DNA from: Hybos culiciformis
Taxonomy: Eukaryota; Arthropoda; Insecta; Diptera; Hybotidae
Assembly (NCBI GenBank): GCA_964007475.1
Contig: OZ023275.1
Span: forward strand, 18,951,829-19,015,828
Length of the DNA stretch: 64,000 nt
Direction of reading: 5' to 3'
Below the pieces are notes generated by a model, which was not told the origin of the DNA, searched no databases, and saw only the letters and a list, made by a program, of their open reading frames with translations. Both the position numbers and the translations under genes were made by a program. Positions 23,046 through 38,700 of this stretch are shown here, piece after piece (the first letter of the stretch is position 1; every line of letters starts with the position of its first letter).

Positions 23046-26000
23046 CTAAAATGAAAAAAAAAAATTAAATCGTAAGTAGGAATTCAAAAAACAATATTAA
23101 TAATAATATTTAAAAATGGTGCGGAATTGTTTTCCATAAGAATTTAATACACTTAATTCATTGATTTATTTTTCTACTATTTATTTAAAATGTTTTGTAG
23201 ATAACTACTCAAAAGATAGGAAATTTTAAAATATTTGATAGTTCTGGAATACGAACTAGATATTTCAAATAATGAATCATCATTACAATGTTCTGTTCCT
23301 AAACTAAACGTCGAATGCCAATTTATTCTAACATTAGCTATTCTCTGCAAAAATCAAAATGAGAAAGAATTAATTTTTTATGTTATATTTTTCTTAGTTT
23401 TCATAATTATTATCTACCCTAAATTTTGTAACATCTATTACTTTAAAAAAAAATGATTCGTAAAAAAGTTGTTATTTTAATGTATCTTTATTGAAGGATC
23501 TGCAATATTGTTGACAGTCTAGTCTTTTTTTTCACTTCTCTATAAATAGCAAATCTATTCGTGAAGAAATAATTTATTCTCAAAAATTTAAAATTATTAA
23601 ATAAAATAAATGTTCATAATCTAATAAGTTTTCAAAATCAAATATTGTAATTTTTAGTTTTCTTTCCGCAATTGTTTTCAAATTGTTTCAAAATTGGAAA
23701 TTTTTGGCAGAAAATTTTGGCTATGAATATTGTACATACAAAATGCCAAAAAATATAATTTATGAATTTCACAGTGAGTTCAAATTCAAGGATATTGAAT
23801 AAATTGAAGGTGAAAAATATAGTGGAGAGTTAGTACTAAGATGTAATCTATGATTACAAAATTCTTGACTACACATTGAAATTAACTATATATATCTAAC
23901 CAAATGAAAAGAATAAAAATTATAAGGCTATCTACCAGAACAAGAAAAAATATAGAATTTTTAAATGCAACCAAAGCTTTGAAAAACATTTCTTGATCAA
24001 TGCTAAAGGATCTCAATAATAATTCCCAATTCATTCTTATAAATTTGAAAAAAAAAACTTTTACAACACATTTTTTAATAAATTTTTGCACAAGTTTATA
24101 ATGAGAAATATTTTAAAAATAGAAAACTTAATATAAACATTATGAAAATTTAAAAAAAAATGGAAATCATAAATTTTCATAATATAATGAAGTTAAACGC
24201 ATTTTTGTTCAAACGCCAAAATTAAAGTGTTTGTAATTTTTTTTTTCAATTCAAAATGTTCAACACATACTCAATATTTGTGTATGAAAAATATACATAT
24301 ATTTTTTTTTATTCTCAAAACTTTTTAGTCGCCAAAATAAGCGATGTGTTGTTTAGCTTCTGGGCGCGCAATTTTAAAAATAGAATTAAAAATATACATA
24401 AAAAAAAAGTATTAAATTTCGTTGAAGATATTCCCTGTACATTCAGAGGAAATAAATTTTAATATAAACTTTCTTGTTATATTTTATATATAATTTTCCT
24501 TGAATTTATGTAGGAGTGAATATTCTTTATAACTACCTACTGCAAGAACATAATTAAATTGTCAGCACTAACTATAATTGATTGATTATTTGATTGATTA
24601 TTTTATTGATTAAAAAATATTTACATATTCAGTATACCCACATAGGTAAAATAAAATTTATGTAATTTTATTTTGTTCTATATATACAAGTAATGAAATC
24701 GCGGCATCCCAACTCACTCAACCTTGACCTTGACTTACATAAATAAATTTATTATTTATTTCAGGTCTTCACTAAATTATAAATTATTTTGTATATACAT
24801 ATATATTATATATTAGGTATGTAAATAATAATTAAATTGATTGAGCATTACAAAATACTTGGAATTATGTGAAATTCCTAAAAAAATTTACATTTTTTAA
24901 ATAAACTTATTAATAAAGTTCGGAAAAACGGTGTGATATGAAAAAATTCATGCACATATACATTTATACATATAAACATTATATTCTAATTGTGTTAGTT
25001 TTGTGGAAAAATCGAAAATTAGACGTGCATACATATATGCATAATATATTATCATTTACAAGAATCTCCATTGAGATTTCTAATAAGATGAAAATTTAGG
25101 TAAAGAAAAAATACTTCTTTCCATTAGATCTCGAGCACATAAAAATTAAAGTTTATGCGCATGAAAATAAACAAATTATTAAAACAAACACAGAACGCAA
25201 AATTTAAAAACTATGGAACAAAGAGTAAGAAATATTTTTAAAAGTTTCTTGAATTGAAAGCGTTAAAAATGTTCACAGTGTTTAAAAAATTCCAAATTAT
25301 AGTTTTTAGAAAGTTGATAATTTTTTTTCAATTCTTTGCATCTGTTCAAATAAATATATTAAATCTTATTTTAACTAATTTAATATTTTAGTTTCACAAT
25401 TGTGTAGAATAAGACTAAAATAAAATGTAATAATTATTTTATAATTTCGTCAATATTATTTCTCTCCACTTTAAGAAAATAGCATCGGCAAGATTATAAA
25501 AGTTGACTAATTTTGACTTTTTTCGTTTAGTTTAATTGCTCAAGAAAACGAAGATTAATGAATGAAAGTCACAGAGACTATTCACTATATCTAATTAATT
25601 TAATTCCAATTTAAGGTCTATCCACATACATTTGAATGAAAAAAGGTACAGTTTCCGACAAAAACCATGTCACCCAATGGACTTATAATATAATGGATAC
25701 ATAATGGACTTATAATTTTTTTTGAACATTAATCCAAAAAGTGTTATTGTACTGGAAAAGAATCGCATAGTCTCAGAGTGAATAATAAAATGTTATTTGA
25801 TTCATCCCCCATAATATGATTCAGTGAAATTAGCCATAACCGAATTTTGCTTCATTGTTGCTGTACTACTCTATCATTATTGCATCTCTTTTTGATCACA
25901 AAAAGGATGCAACATTATCTACTGTCCCTTTTCTTCACTTTAATTAAAAATGTATACCTATGTGCGGTACGTTACTATACGCTTAAAATCGTCTACGGCT

Positions 26001-27322
26001 TTTAATACTTTTATAATAGTATTGAAAGCTTTTCCTATAAAGCTTTCTGGAAATTTTATTTAATTTGATATACCTAATTAATTATAATTTCTTTTTTAAT
26101 AAAAAAAAAAAAGATTTTATCTTATTACACTATCACAGTGTCAAAAATAATACTCTAATATGAATATTAAAAAAAAATTTTTTTTAATTAAAAAAAAATT
26201 CTTAAATTTTTAACCTTGTTATATAATTAAAATTAATGGACTATAAAACGAAATTTATTTTTAGATTTATTTAAATTTTTTACTTTTATATGTTTAGGCT
26301 TTAAGTTTATTGTAAATTGTGTGTATATGTGTCTATGCTCATTAAATGTGTAGTGTTTTGTGGTGAATATATTTTTGGCATATAAATTTTATTGATAAAT
26401 TATTTTTAGAACATTTTATTATATATATATATGTATAATATTGAAAAAAAATAAAATATTTGTAAAAGCTTTACTCCTCTTCAAAAGCTTTTTTGCAAAA
26501 AGCTTAGTTTTTCTATATAATATATGAGTTAGAAAGTTTATTTATTATTATTATTATTTTTTTTTTTTTTTTCAAATTTATGTTTTAATTTTTCAAATTT
26601 ATGCTTTAATTTTTTTAATTAATTTTATTTATATTGCATTTTTATTTCAATTGAAAATAAATTAACATTACTTTATTTTTTTAGATTTTGTCACAAAAAT
26701 TTTTTAAAATTTTCTGTTAATTTTTTTTTTTTATTTATATTTATTTTTAAATTTATGCAATAATGTATCATATATCCGACGTCCACTACACATTTATTGT
26801 TCATATACAATATATACACACATTTTTGAATTTTTTAAAAATTATTTCATATTCTAAAAATAAATTTTCATTTTCTTCGATACAGATAGAAGAAATATTA
26901 ATTAATTTTTTTTTTTTTTTATTTTTATTTTTCCAAATTTTTTTTTTTTCATTTTGATTTTCTATTTCGAATTCCATAATTTTTCAGTTATAGTAATTTT
27001 TTTTGTTTTGTATCGCAGTAATAATTATTATGATGAAATTTTGTAATCCTTGATTTGATATTTTGTTATTCTAATATTAGATTAATATTATTTTAAAATA
27101 CAGTTAAGAGCAGCGAATGAAGTAAATTTCTTATGATGGTGTTACATAAGTTTCATTAACTTCATAAAATTTTCAAAAAAAAAAAAAAATTAACCAAAAA
27201 CCTTTAAGTTATATTTTTTTAAAATTTCCATTGATTTTTATATATTAATTAAATTTTTTTTTTTTTTTAATTTTCAATTTTAAAATAAATTTTAGAATTT
27301 TTGTATACTTAGATGAACTTAC
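23046..27322 (-). other. Long 5' UTR intron of troponin T
   Basis: A splice acceptor (TTTTTCATTTTAG) lies 24 nt upstream of the ATG, ending the intron at 23046, so the leader is spliced. Between it and the candidate leader exon at 27323 lie 4.3 kb of AT-rich sequence with no coding signal. Visible items are a TTGCATC/GATGCAA hairpin near 25880-25915 and A/T homopolymers. Muscle enhancers might sit here, but none was identified. Confidence 0.55.
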
Positions 27323-27428
27323 TTAGGGAAAAGAAAAAAATTTAAATATATATTTCTAAATTTAATATTAATAAAAGTCCGGCAGCTGACGTCGTCGGAG
27401 TGGATGCTGCGGTTTGACTAATCTGACT
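27323..27428 (-). promoter_or_regulatory. Candidate troponin T leader exon and initiator
   Basis: An isolated GC-richer patch reads, on the minus strand, CGACGTCAGTCAGATTAG and continues to CCGCAGC, GACGACGTCAGCTGCCGG and a consensus donor GTAAGT at 27322. TCAGT (27430-27426) matches the arthropod initiator, placing a start site near 27428. An E-box CAGCTG lies inside at about 27383-27388. It has no ATG, as expected for a non-coding leader. Assignment to troponin T rests on position, strand and the acceptor at 23046. Confidence 0.55.
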
Positions 27429-28511
27429 GACGTCGAAATAAGAACGAAATTATTTTCACAGTGGAATAAAATTTTCATTGAATTTTTTTTTTTAAGTATC
27501 TTTCCGATTTTCTCAATTTTTAATTTTTTTTTTTTTTGTTTTAACAATGTTTGTGAAAATTCTTGGCTGTAAAGGAAAACTTTTATATTGGTAATTTAGT
27601 GAAAATAAAACTATTAGTTTTGGATAAATATGTTTTTTTTTATAATTATTTCAACGATATAGATACAGACATAACATATATTATATATTATACGAAAATG
27701 GAACTATACCTATCAGAACAGAAGTTAGATGTTAAAAAATCCAAAGACGAATTAAAAATGATATAAACCAGATAATATAATATAACATTCAACACTCTAT
27801 TAATAACAACATAACATCCCGGTCTGACATTAATACTGGTTAAAGATAAAGAATTGCCTTATCAAAAATCAAAATTTACAAAATTTTTAAATTCATTAAA
27901 AGTTAGATTGATAACCTGATATTCATAATTATTTTAATAATTTCTTTTTTCTATTTCAGAAAGTCATACAATTTTGCCATAGAATTAATTCTCATTTTAA
28001 TAAATACGTGCATTAAAACAGGTGGAAAGAATGGAGGGACAAACATTATTTTAAGCAACTAGCGGTCGGAAGAAAGAGATTTTTTTTTATTGTGTATATA
28101 TTATTAGATAATTTTATACACACGATTTTCGTTTTTGTATATATATAAGTTTTCCCGAAAGTTTTCAATAATATTTTCCAATTTTTATTATGCGCACGCA
28201 TACTTAAAAAACAAGAGAAATTTTTTTTTTATTTGAATTTTCATTTTATAAAATTTCTTTAATATTTCAAATTTCCTGTAGGTGTTAGATATCGTGTTAT
28301 ATTTATGAACGAAAAAATTAAATTTATTTTTCAGAAATAAAAATAAAAATAAAAGAATATTTTCAGATATAAAATTATGTATACATGAGAAAAATTTCAA
28401 AAAAACACATTTTAAGCAATTTTTTCTAAATTTTTCCTTTATATTTATAAATTTTTAACCTGATTTTTAATTTGGGGCATTCTATAAATGCGAATAATCA
28501 ATTTTTCCTTA

Positions 28512-28552
<41 letters not shown>
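28512..28552. repeat. (TTA)n microsatellite
   Basis: About 13 uninterrupted TTA/ATT units. Confidence 0.95.
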
Positions 28553-28554
<2 letters not shown>

Positions 28555-29693
28555 TTAAATTAAATTCAAGAACCTTGTTTTTTTCTTTACTTGATAAACA
28601 ATTTAACTACATCATAATAAATTCATTATTTCAAATCTTTTATATATTATAAAGTATGTACGTTATTTAGATATGAGACAATTATTACGAATCTTCTTTT
28701 TAGTTGCGAAAGATAAATTAAGGAAGGCTCCAAAAAGTTTTGCTTCATTTCCTTAACTTTTAACATTTATCTATCATTTCATTACAATAAAAAAATCTAA
28801 AAAATATTATGACTTGATCTGATCATCGAAAATTTTTTTTACTTTTAGTTTTCAATAATTATAATAATATTAACCATTGAAGGATGTAATATTATTTATT
28901 TGTAATATAAGAACAGAATACCCCATATCTAATATTTACTTTTGTCATAAATTTCGAAATTTTTTTTTTAAATGACAAAATATAAGTTTTTATTTAATCT
29001 TTACATTAAAAAGAAAAAATTATATATAGGTAAAAGAAATTAAAAGCCAAATATTCTGCACATGTAATAATTTTCATAGAATGTTCTGGCGTCTTTGTTA
29101 TTATTACATATAGGCTCGTTATATCAGGGCCGCTTTTTTAATATTATATTTTGTTTTATCTACACACAATATATTTTTATTATGTTTTATTATTATTATC
29201 ACAATTGGAAGTAGGAAGTCGTGATTAAAAACTATCTATGCCATCAAAGATTATCGGAATATGTAATTATATTTGAATTAAATTTGAAACAGCTTAAGAC
29301 AAGTTTTTAAAATGTAACTGATTTCTCGAATTTAAAAAGATCATTGAGTTGAGACAAAAAACAATTGGTTAGGTATACTTACTACTTATGTAACTTATTT
29401 TTAAATTTTTTTATTTTTAGAATTTATTATTAAAGCCTGGACGCTGCGTTTTCATTATTTTTCAAGGGTGAAAAAGAAGCAAAAGCCGGCACTGTGTATA
29501 CGATGCGGATAATTATTGTTAAATCAAACAATTTATCTTTTTACGAATAATTGTGTAATGCGAAAAGAAAAATTATTAAGCAAAATTTCAATATTTTGAT
29601 TTTTCAAACTCCGAATCTGAAAGTGGTAAATATTAATGTCTGTGCAAATTCAAATTAAGCTCCGGCGGCGTTGTATAGAAACGTTTGTAAAAG

Positions 29694-29737
29694 TTAAGTT
29701 ATTAACTCATATGAATTAAGTTATTAACTCATATGAA
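29694..29737. repeat. 22-bp tandem duplication
   Basis: Two identical copies of TTAAGTTATTAACTCATATG plus AA, at 29694-29715 and 29716-29737. Confidence 0.9.
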
Positions 29738-32675
29738 TGCATGTGATATTATTATATTATAATGCAATTTGAAATAGTAAAATATTGATCTGCACACTTA
29801 AACTATAAGCTCAAACTATTGGAATTTTGAATATTAAATATTATAAAGAAATTTATGTTGTTATCTAAAATTTTTCAAAAGTAAAACAAGTATTTAATTT
29901 TTATCATTAATAATTTTATTTGCAATACAATATTTTGTATAATAATATGCTTCTTTTTTTTAAATAATATTTTTTTTTATGTATATAGTTTAAAGAACAA
30001 GTATACAATTTTTCAAAACATTTTTTTTTTTTTTTAAATAATATGTATAAAAACATAAAAATAAACTGCGATTTAAAATATATTATCAATATATATTTTT
30101 AAGTTAATATAATGTTTTTTTTTTTTCTTAAATCCTTATTTTCTTTAAAATTGATTTTTAAATAAGAAAAAATTTTTTTTTTTTAAATATTTTAATATTA
30201 TATAGGTATATAATATATAATTATACATTTTATTTCTTTTTTTGACGTTTACAATTTATTCATCAAAATCATAAAATGAATATAAAGTAGGTATATAAAG
30301 ATAATTTTTATAAAATGAATTTTAAATTATCTAAAAAATAAAATTGAAAAAAAAAATGTATGTAAATATTAAGAATTCTTTTTAGTATATTATATAATAT
30401 ATATATATATTTTTTTTAAAACAATATAGATAATTCAATAAAATATAAGGTACAATATAAATATACCCCAGAAGGTTTATATTAGTTTTTTTTTTTTATT
30501 TAAATAAAAATATTTTAAGTATTTTTTATAGCACTAATGTTCTCCTAAAAAGAGTAAATAAAAAAAAAAAAATTTTATTTTTTTTTATTTTTAATTTTTA
30601 ATTCTATAGTAGTTTTGTTTTGAATTTTAATAGGTTTTGTATAAGTTACAATTTCTATTTGTTTTTGGTTTTTTGTTTTTATGCAGAAGAAAAAACAACT
30701 TGTTTTCTTCATTAAATTTAACATTAAGAAAATTTTTCATAATGTAAGTTTGAGATTTTTTCATTTTATTTTTTTTGTTTTTTTTTTTTTTTTTTTCATT
30801 CTTTATAAGACTTTTTATTAATTTAGTTTTTAATGTGTAAAACATCGAAACCGCATATTTATTTATTTTTATTTTTTATTATTTTGCTGAAAAGGAAAAA
30901 AAAAAAAACAGAAAATCTTAACTATTTTATTTATTTTTAAACTTTTAAAATAAATGTATATATATAATGCGTTTAATATTAAAATATACATTATATCTAT
31001 ATATATTATATATGCATTTATATATAATTATTTTTTTTTTTTCTGAATGAAGCCAAATGTGCGCTTCTTTCTACAGTCAATTGGATTTTTTGGAAAATAA
31101 TTAAATATATATTTTTTTAAATTTTTTATTTTTTTTTTTCATGATTTTAAATTTCACAGTTAATAAAGCTTTTTAGGGAACGTTGTGTAATATAATATTC
31201 TTTATAGAATAATTTTATGGTACATAACATTTATACAATAAATTATTAATATAATTTTTTTTTTTTAATTAAAAATAAACAAAATATGTATATATAGATA
31301 TTTATAAAATAACCCACACGTTCTAATTCTTAGAAAATATTTTGTAAAGAAGAAATGGTACAAAAAATATTATTTGTACCTACATACTATGTAAAACCTA
31401 CATATTATTAATAAATTTTTTTTTCTTCTTCTACTATCTTCTGAACTGAATAAGTTAAAAGTTGAATTGAAGAAATTTTGTTAACTAATTTTTTATTATT
31501 ATTTTTTAATTATTTTAATAATATAATTTTATAATTAGTTGTGCGACAAAAAATTTATTTTAAAACTTTTTTAATTTTCATTTGGCTTTCATAGTATACT
31601 AAACAGATCTATACATAAGAGCAGAATGAACATAAGTATATGTTGTGAAATAGATTAGAATATATATTTATTTATTACTATATATAAATAAATAAATTTT
31701 TATTTATAAATTTTAATAAGGATAAGAATAAGTTTCAAATAGTAGATAAAATTGATTGTAGTGGTCATATTTTGTGTACTTCTCAAACACTAAATTAATT
31801 CTTGTCAACTTTAAATCATGTGTGAGTAACTACAAAATAAAAAATATTATTCGATTTTATTTACAACTATAAGATTACACATATCATTTTCTAAAAATAT
31901 ATAAATGTATGCCAATTTTATTAAAATATAAAACCGAAAAAAAAAATAAGTTTTTTTATTAGGTATATGATCCATAAAATTATTTTATGAAGAATTTGAA
32001 CGCTTCCTGTACATACTTTTTTTTTTAATTTTTTTTTTGATTTTTTTTTTTTTTATATATAATAAAGAATTTTATAGCATTTTAAAGTGGAGTTTACAAT
32101 TATTGTAATTTTAATTTTTCATCGGGAAAATTAAACACCATTAACATTTTTTTTTTTTTTTTAATTTTTTTTTTTGTTAAATTCGTTTACAACATGGACT
32201 AAGACACAATATACATTTTTTTTTTGTTTCTTAATTCGTTATTATTATTATTATTATTTTTTTTTTTATTTTTGCTTGCATATACTTAATTGTTTTTTTT
32301 TTTTTTTTTACATTAATTTTATTTTTTATTTTTTTTTTAAATGTTGATTTTGACATTTTTTTTTAGTTTTTGTTGATATACTATATTAATATAATTTATT
32401 ACATTTATAAAGTTTCTGTAATAATTTTTTTTTAAGATTTTAAAAAGACAGTTTGTTTTCCGCAATTAGAGAATAATAAAACTAAATAAATTATTATTTT
32501 TTTTTTTAACATTTTTTTTGTTGTTTTTTTGTTTTTTTATTTTTTTTTTTTAATTTTTTTTTTTTTTTTTTTATGATCATAAATGTCAAACATTTGGTTT
32601 CTTTGAAAAAGCACTTTTACGAAAAATTTTTCTTTGACATATTTTATTAGAGGTTTGTTTTTATGTTCAATATAG

Positions 32676-32707
<32 letters not shown>

Positions 32708-35700
32708 TTTTTGTATATATAATAAGTTCATTTTTAAAAAGTGTATACCAACTACTTAAAATTTAAATACTTTTACGAGTAAATTTTTAAATATTTTATT
32801 TAAATTTAATTTTTATTTTTTTTAATATATATAAATTGGTTTCATCAAATTCATAATTTTTTTTAATTTTTTTTTTTTGATTTTTTTTTTTGTCATTAAA
32901 TACCTACAAAATATATTTAAATATATATTTTTAAATGTTTTTTTGTTTTTGTTTTTTTTTTTTTTTTTTTATCAAATTTAGTAAACATTTTTTTTTTTTT
33001 AATAGTGTGTATATGTATAATGTTTTTTTTTTTTTTTTTAGAAAAATTTTTTTTTTAATTTTTTATTTTTTAAATGTATAAATAGCAAAATAAAATGAAT
33101 ATTTTCGAGGATTTGATATGTTGTATATAAAAAAAAAAAAAAAAAAAAAAAAAACAAAAATGCGATTTTCTTAAATTTAAAAAAAAAATTAATTAAAATA
33201 AATAATAAAAAAAAATAATAATTAAATTACAGTGAAATATTTTTAATATAAATGTTATAATTTATTTTATTTTTTTTTTTTAATTTGTAAATATAGGTAT
33301 ATTATTATTATGTTTTAGACAAAATATTAATTTTAAGTATAAATATTGTACTTAAAAATATTATTTGGACATTATTATAATTTAATTAATATTTTACGAA
33401 TAATAAAAAAAAAAAGAACAAAATATGTAATGATGAATAAAACTTTTTAAATTATTTAAATTTTTTTTTTTTTATATATAAAATAAATAGCTAAAAAAAA
33501 CTTGAATATACCTAGTAGTTTTAAATTTATTTCAGGATATACTATTGTGATTTGTTACAAAATTAATTTTTCGTTGTTTCAGAGTCCGCTCCTCCAAAAT
33601 GAACAACAATTTTAGGAACTGAAATATTTTTTCTTTTTAATTTCTAGGATTTCTTGTTTTGGAACGACACAATTACGGCTGTTGAAATGAAGATTTTTGA
33701 CATAAAAATCATTTCGAAATGCTTTAAAAATAATATGCAATGGGAAATTTTGATTTTCCCAAAATGTTTTCAGAATTTAAAAGGTGTACTTTTAAGAGAG
33801 CGTCATTTTTATGAAAACTAGAAATCGAAAATGGGTAAGCACTATGGGTAAGACTATCCCAATTTCTAAGAACAAGGAATTTTCTTTAGATAAAAAGAGA
33901 TATTTAATGTTTTGAGATAATCTCAGTTTGCGAACGGACTCTAAGTTGTTCACTGCAAAAAAAAAAATGGAATTGTCTCCTTAATAAATAATAATATATT
34001 TATAATTTTCGAAAAAGATTATAACACGGAAAATTCTTAGATGTAAAGCTTTCAAAAAAAAGTTTTTTTTATCCTTAGATTTAAATAATTTCAAAATTTT
34101 ATTTCATCATTTGTGGACTGTGTTCTGAAAGTATTTTTAACCCACGATCACAAAATATGTTAAGACAGTTTTTGTTACTCACATTAAAGTTTTTGAATCC
34201 CTTTTTTTCTTTTTTTTTTTGGAAATTATTTGAAGTTCGCTTTCAAATTTAAACTATACAAAGAATACAAGTAGGACTAATTTTCCTCTTACTACGTTTT
34301 TAAAAAATCCGCCTTTTACCTTGATGAAAATCTTACTACATACTTTAAATCCGTTTGTCTCGAAACCACATCTTCAAATCGGCGATCTGTTTAATTAACA
34401 AAAATTTAGGATTTTATGGTCAAATCAAGAATTTACATTTCACCAGAATTCACAGAAGAATTATTATTCATATCTTAAACATATTCGAGATCTTGTATGA
34501 AGATAAAAATCAGAACTCAAATAATATTATCTTTAAATGATTATATTAACACATTAAACTTAAATAGAAAAGTAAAATAAGATTTATATCATCATAATAT
34601 ATTTTGTCTAATTTGACACTTTTTTTTTTTAGTAATGGACGCATTAACCAGGCTTAAAAGCTTAAAATATACATAAGTAGGAATGAGAAATATATCAAAA
34701 AATAAGTTTGTTTTTTATATAGTTATTAATAATATCATCTAATAATTTATAGTAATAATAATATTAATAATGTATGTGTAGAACAGCATTTAGATATTAA
34801 TTTCTAATTTCTATTGCATTTATATAATATTTAGTCACTCTGATTACAATTTTTGCAACTTGAAATTCTACTTTAGTTAATTAATTTTTTTTTTTTATAT
34901 TTTATTAACTTGATTTTTATTATTTTTTGATATATTTTTTTTTAACAAAATTTTAATTTAATTGTAAATATAAAATATAGAGAGTATATTTATTGTCAAA
35001 AGCTTAAAAAAAAATTTTCCGGTTTCATAAATAGTGGTCTTTAAAATATTTTAAAATCATTAAAATAATATGATTTTTTTTTTTATTTGCGCAGGCATTG
35101 GAATTATTTTTTAATTCATTGGAATATGTAAACTGAATTCCTTGTTTCTTTTTTTCGAATTGATCAGAAATTTAAATTCTTTTTCAAAAATTGACTCATA
35201 CGAAAATCAATTATATTATATTCTTTTTATAACATATAGAAAGAACTTAACATACTTTAAAATTATTATTGTAAACTAATTTTTCTACTTGATTCTGTGG
35301 TTCAAAAGAGAATTGTTATTCTTTCTTTCGCAATAGAAATTAAATTTCTGAATTTATATTTTTTTTTTAAATTAAAATTTAAAAACAAAAAATGTTAAAG
35401 GACTTAAAAATTTCTAAAATGTTTTCACAACCATGAATTTAAAAAAAAAAAATAAAATAAAAAAATATTGAATTTTCTACAATGATTGTAAAATGCTTTC
35501 TTTTCGCAAATTTATGATATTTTTTTTTGTTATATATTCATTTATGAAAATCAAGAAATCAAAATGAAAATAAAATTTTTGTTTTTTCATAATTTTTTTT
35601 TTTTTAAGCATTTAAGATATTTATATATAATAAGTTTTTATGTGTATAATTATAAAAATATGGAATAGCAAAATGGGATAAAAATATGTATATAAGCATA

Positions 35701-38700
35701 AGTTATTTATTAATTAATTTTTTTTTTCATTTAGTTTTTCTTAACCATTATTATTATTAAAAAGTTAAATTGGTTAAGTTTACATACAATTTTTTAAAAC
35801 TACTACGAACATTTTTTTTAAGTAATAAATGTTAAAAACACATTCACAATAAATATTTATTTTTTTTTGTTTTTAAAACATATTAAAATCTTTTTATTTC
35901 ATAATTATTGCTTGAATTATAGTTTTTTTTCTACAAATTTATTAATTTTTTTTAGAATTTAACAAAATGTTTACACTACTTGTCAATATGAGTATGTTTG
36001 GAGTGGATTTAGTTGTTTTTTTTTAAGAAACTTTGAAGGTTCATGAGTTTGTATTTTCATACTATTAATCGTGTTAATTAAAACTGAATGGTGTTTTATA
36101 ATTTACCTGTTACTCAAAAACAATAACGTTAACACTAACCTACATTTATTCAGAGTAGAAATATACAAACTCAGAAAATAGATTAATACTATATATAAAG
36201 ACATTTTAATTAATTATATTTTAGTTCATAATTTTTTTTTTTTGTAAATTAAGAAAAAAAAAATGAATAATAGTTTTAATTATACCTGAGAATTTAATGC
36301 GCTTTCATATGAGTGGACCATTATTTTGATTAAATTTAAATTAAGAATTGAATTAAAAAATTTCAAGAAATAAATTAATTAATTAAACAACAGTAAATTG
36401 TAAGATTTAAAATATTTGATTTAAAATATCAATATTATTTTTTTCATTATTTTTTTTTTTTTTTTATTAATATATATTTTTTATTTTTAGATTACTTTCT
36501 ATATAATAATTTATTAATGGGATAATGGCAAGAAATGGCACTATAAATACTCTATTTGAATTTAAAAATTTTTATTTTTCTTTTTTTTTTGATTATGAGT
36601 AATTAATTTCTTATTTTATGTATTATGCGTAGTATATAATATGTATTTATTATTATTATCTATAATAATATCATTTAAATTAAATACAACGTCAAATGTG
36701 TATATATATTTTTATTTCTGTTAATAAGTAAGTATATTTTATATGAGCAATAAAAATCAATAAAAATTTAATTTTAAAAGGAAAGTTAATTTGATTAAGA
36801 AAACAAATTCGTTAATATTAAAAATAAAATACAAAAAAAAGTTATAAGATCAATTCCAGAGAGTCAAATTTAACAGAATTATAAATCATTCTTTTAATGT
36901 TTTATTTATTTTAATTAAATTTTAATTATATATACATATAAAAATCATGAAACCGTCAAATAAAATTTAAAAAAATTATCTCTAATTAAATGAGGCAGAA
37001 AACTTTTGACATTGTAGATAAAGTATACTATAGAATAAGATACATTTCTTAGATTGACTTGGGTTGAATAAACATTTTGATATAATATATATTTTTTTAA
37101 CTTCATTGAATCTGATTATTAAATTTACAAATATAAAACTCAAAATCAGTAATGTTGATGTTAAATTTAAGTAAAGAGATTAAAATAAAAATGTACAAAT
37201 GCAGGTACACAAAAATAATTTTTTTTACGGATTTGAACATAGGTAGTAAGCCTTTGAGAAAAAAAAAACACTTTTTTTTGTATATAACATCATTCATTTA
37301 AAATTATATAAATAATCTGATTAGGATTACTATTACATCGTCGATTCTGAGTTTTATATCCATAGTTTTAAAATTTATATTTTCTCACTTGTGATATTCT
37401 TTTTTTTTATTACTTATTGTTTGTAGTATGTGTCTTTTTTTATAAGCCATTTTATAGTTGCAAGTTATTTCCTTTAATTAATTCCTAATTCCAATAACTT
37501 TATATTTTTAATACAAAATAATACAATTTTATAAAAAATAAGTGCTTTTTCTGCATTGATTTTATTTTTTCAAATTTATTGTTTTTTAATACCTACAAAA
37601 ACTTCTCAATAAAAGCTTTGATTTATCAATGAATTATTTAATTTTTTTTTTTATTACTACAGAAGGATCTACAAATATAAGAAATATTTTTTTGTAAATA
37701 TTTATTTAATATATATTTTAATATTAAATAATTATTATGTATATTTATATATGTATATAAATGTATTGGTGTGTTTTGTTTAAGTAAAATGTATAGATTT
37801 ATTATGTATAAATAACATTTTGTTATACATATATTGTATATATAATATAAGTTTATAATTCATTTATAGATAATTCAGATATATAAGTATCTATGGATTT
37901 TCCTTAGATAATTTATACATATGTCCTTAGATAATATTATTAATTTTTTTTGCAATATACTGTAAAAATTACAAATTATACTGTCAATTTAATTGTATTT
38001 TGTGTATATGTAATAAGTATATATTTATTTCTCGCCTATTGCGCAATATTCGTTGAAACATTCAAAATACATTCCTAATTTTTTATAAATTACCAATAAA
38101 TATTTATTTTATCAATAATTTTTTTTTATAGTCTTAGGTAATGTTAATAAATTAAATTTTTTTTTTAATAGATTTAATTTTTTTTTTTTGAAAGAATGTA
38201 TATATTTTTAAAAATATTTTCTTTAATTTGTTTTTTTTTTTGGAATATTTAAAATAAATAATTGTTCTTAAATATGAATTCATTGCTTTTAATAAGTTCA
38301 TTATAAGTACTATATATTCTTTGTTTTTGCTTTTCTCAATTAAAAATAATTATTCTTGAATAACTAAAAAAAAAAATTAGTATTTAAAATAATTTTTTAA
38401 ATTTAGGTTTTTTTTTTTTTAATATTTCATTTTATTATTTATGTAATAAATTTTGACTAAATAATTATTGTATTAATTTGAGCAATTAATAAATTAAGAA
38501 AAAAAAAATTTATAAAATTTAGGTACATTTTTCAATTTAATAACATTTTATAAAATAAAAATTAAAAATTATAATCGAAATACATTTTATAATAAAATAA
38601 ATATTATTTTTTAGGACAAGTGATTTGCACTGAATTATTTTTATTATTTTGTTTTGCGTTTATTCATTATATTAATTTTTTTTAAATTAATGTCTTGTTT

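Noticed and set aside
28512..28552. CRISPR-like or other regular array
   Set aside because: A plain TTA microsatellite; no spaced repeats of CRISPR type occur anywhere in this eukaryotic window.
33570..33960. Possible inverted repeat around AGAGTCCG and CGGACTCT
   Set aside because: The motifs match but the flanking blocks occur in a different order on each side, so they do not form continuous arms.
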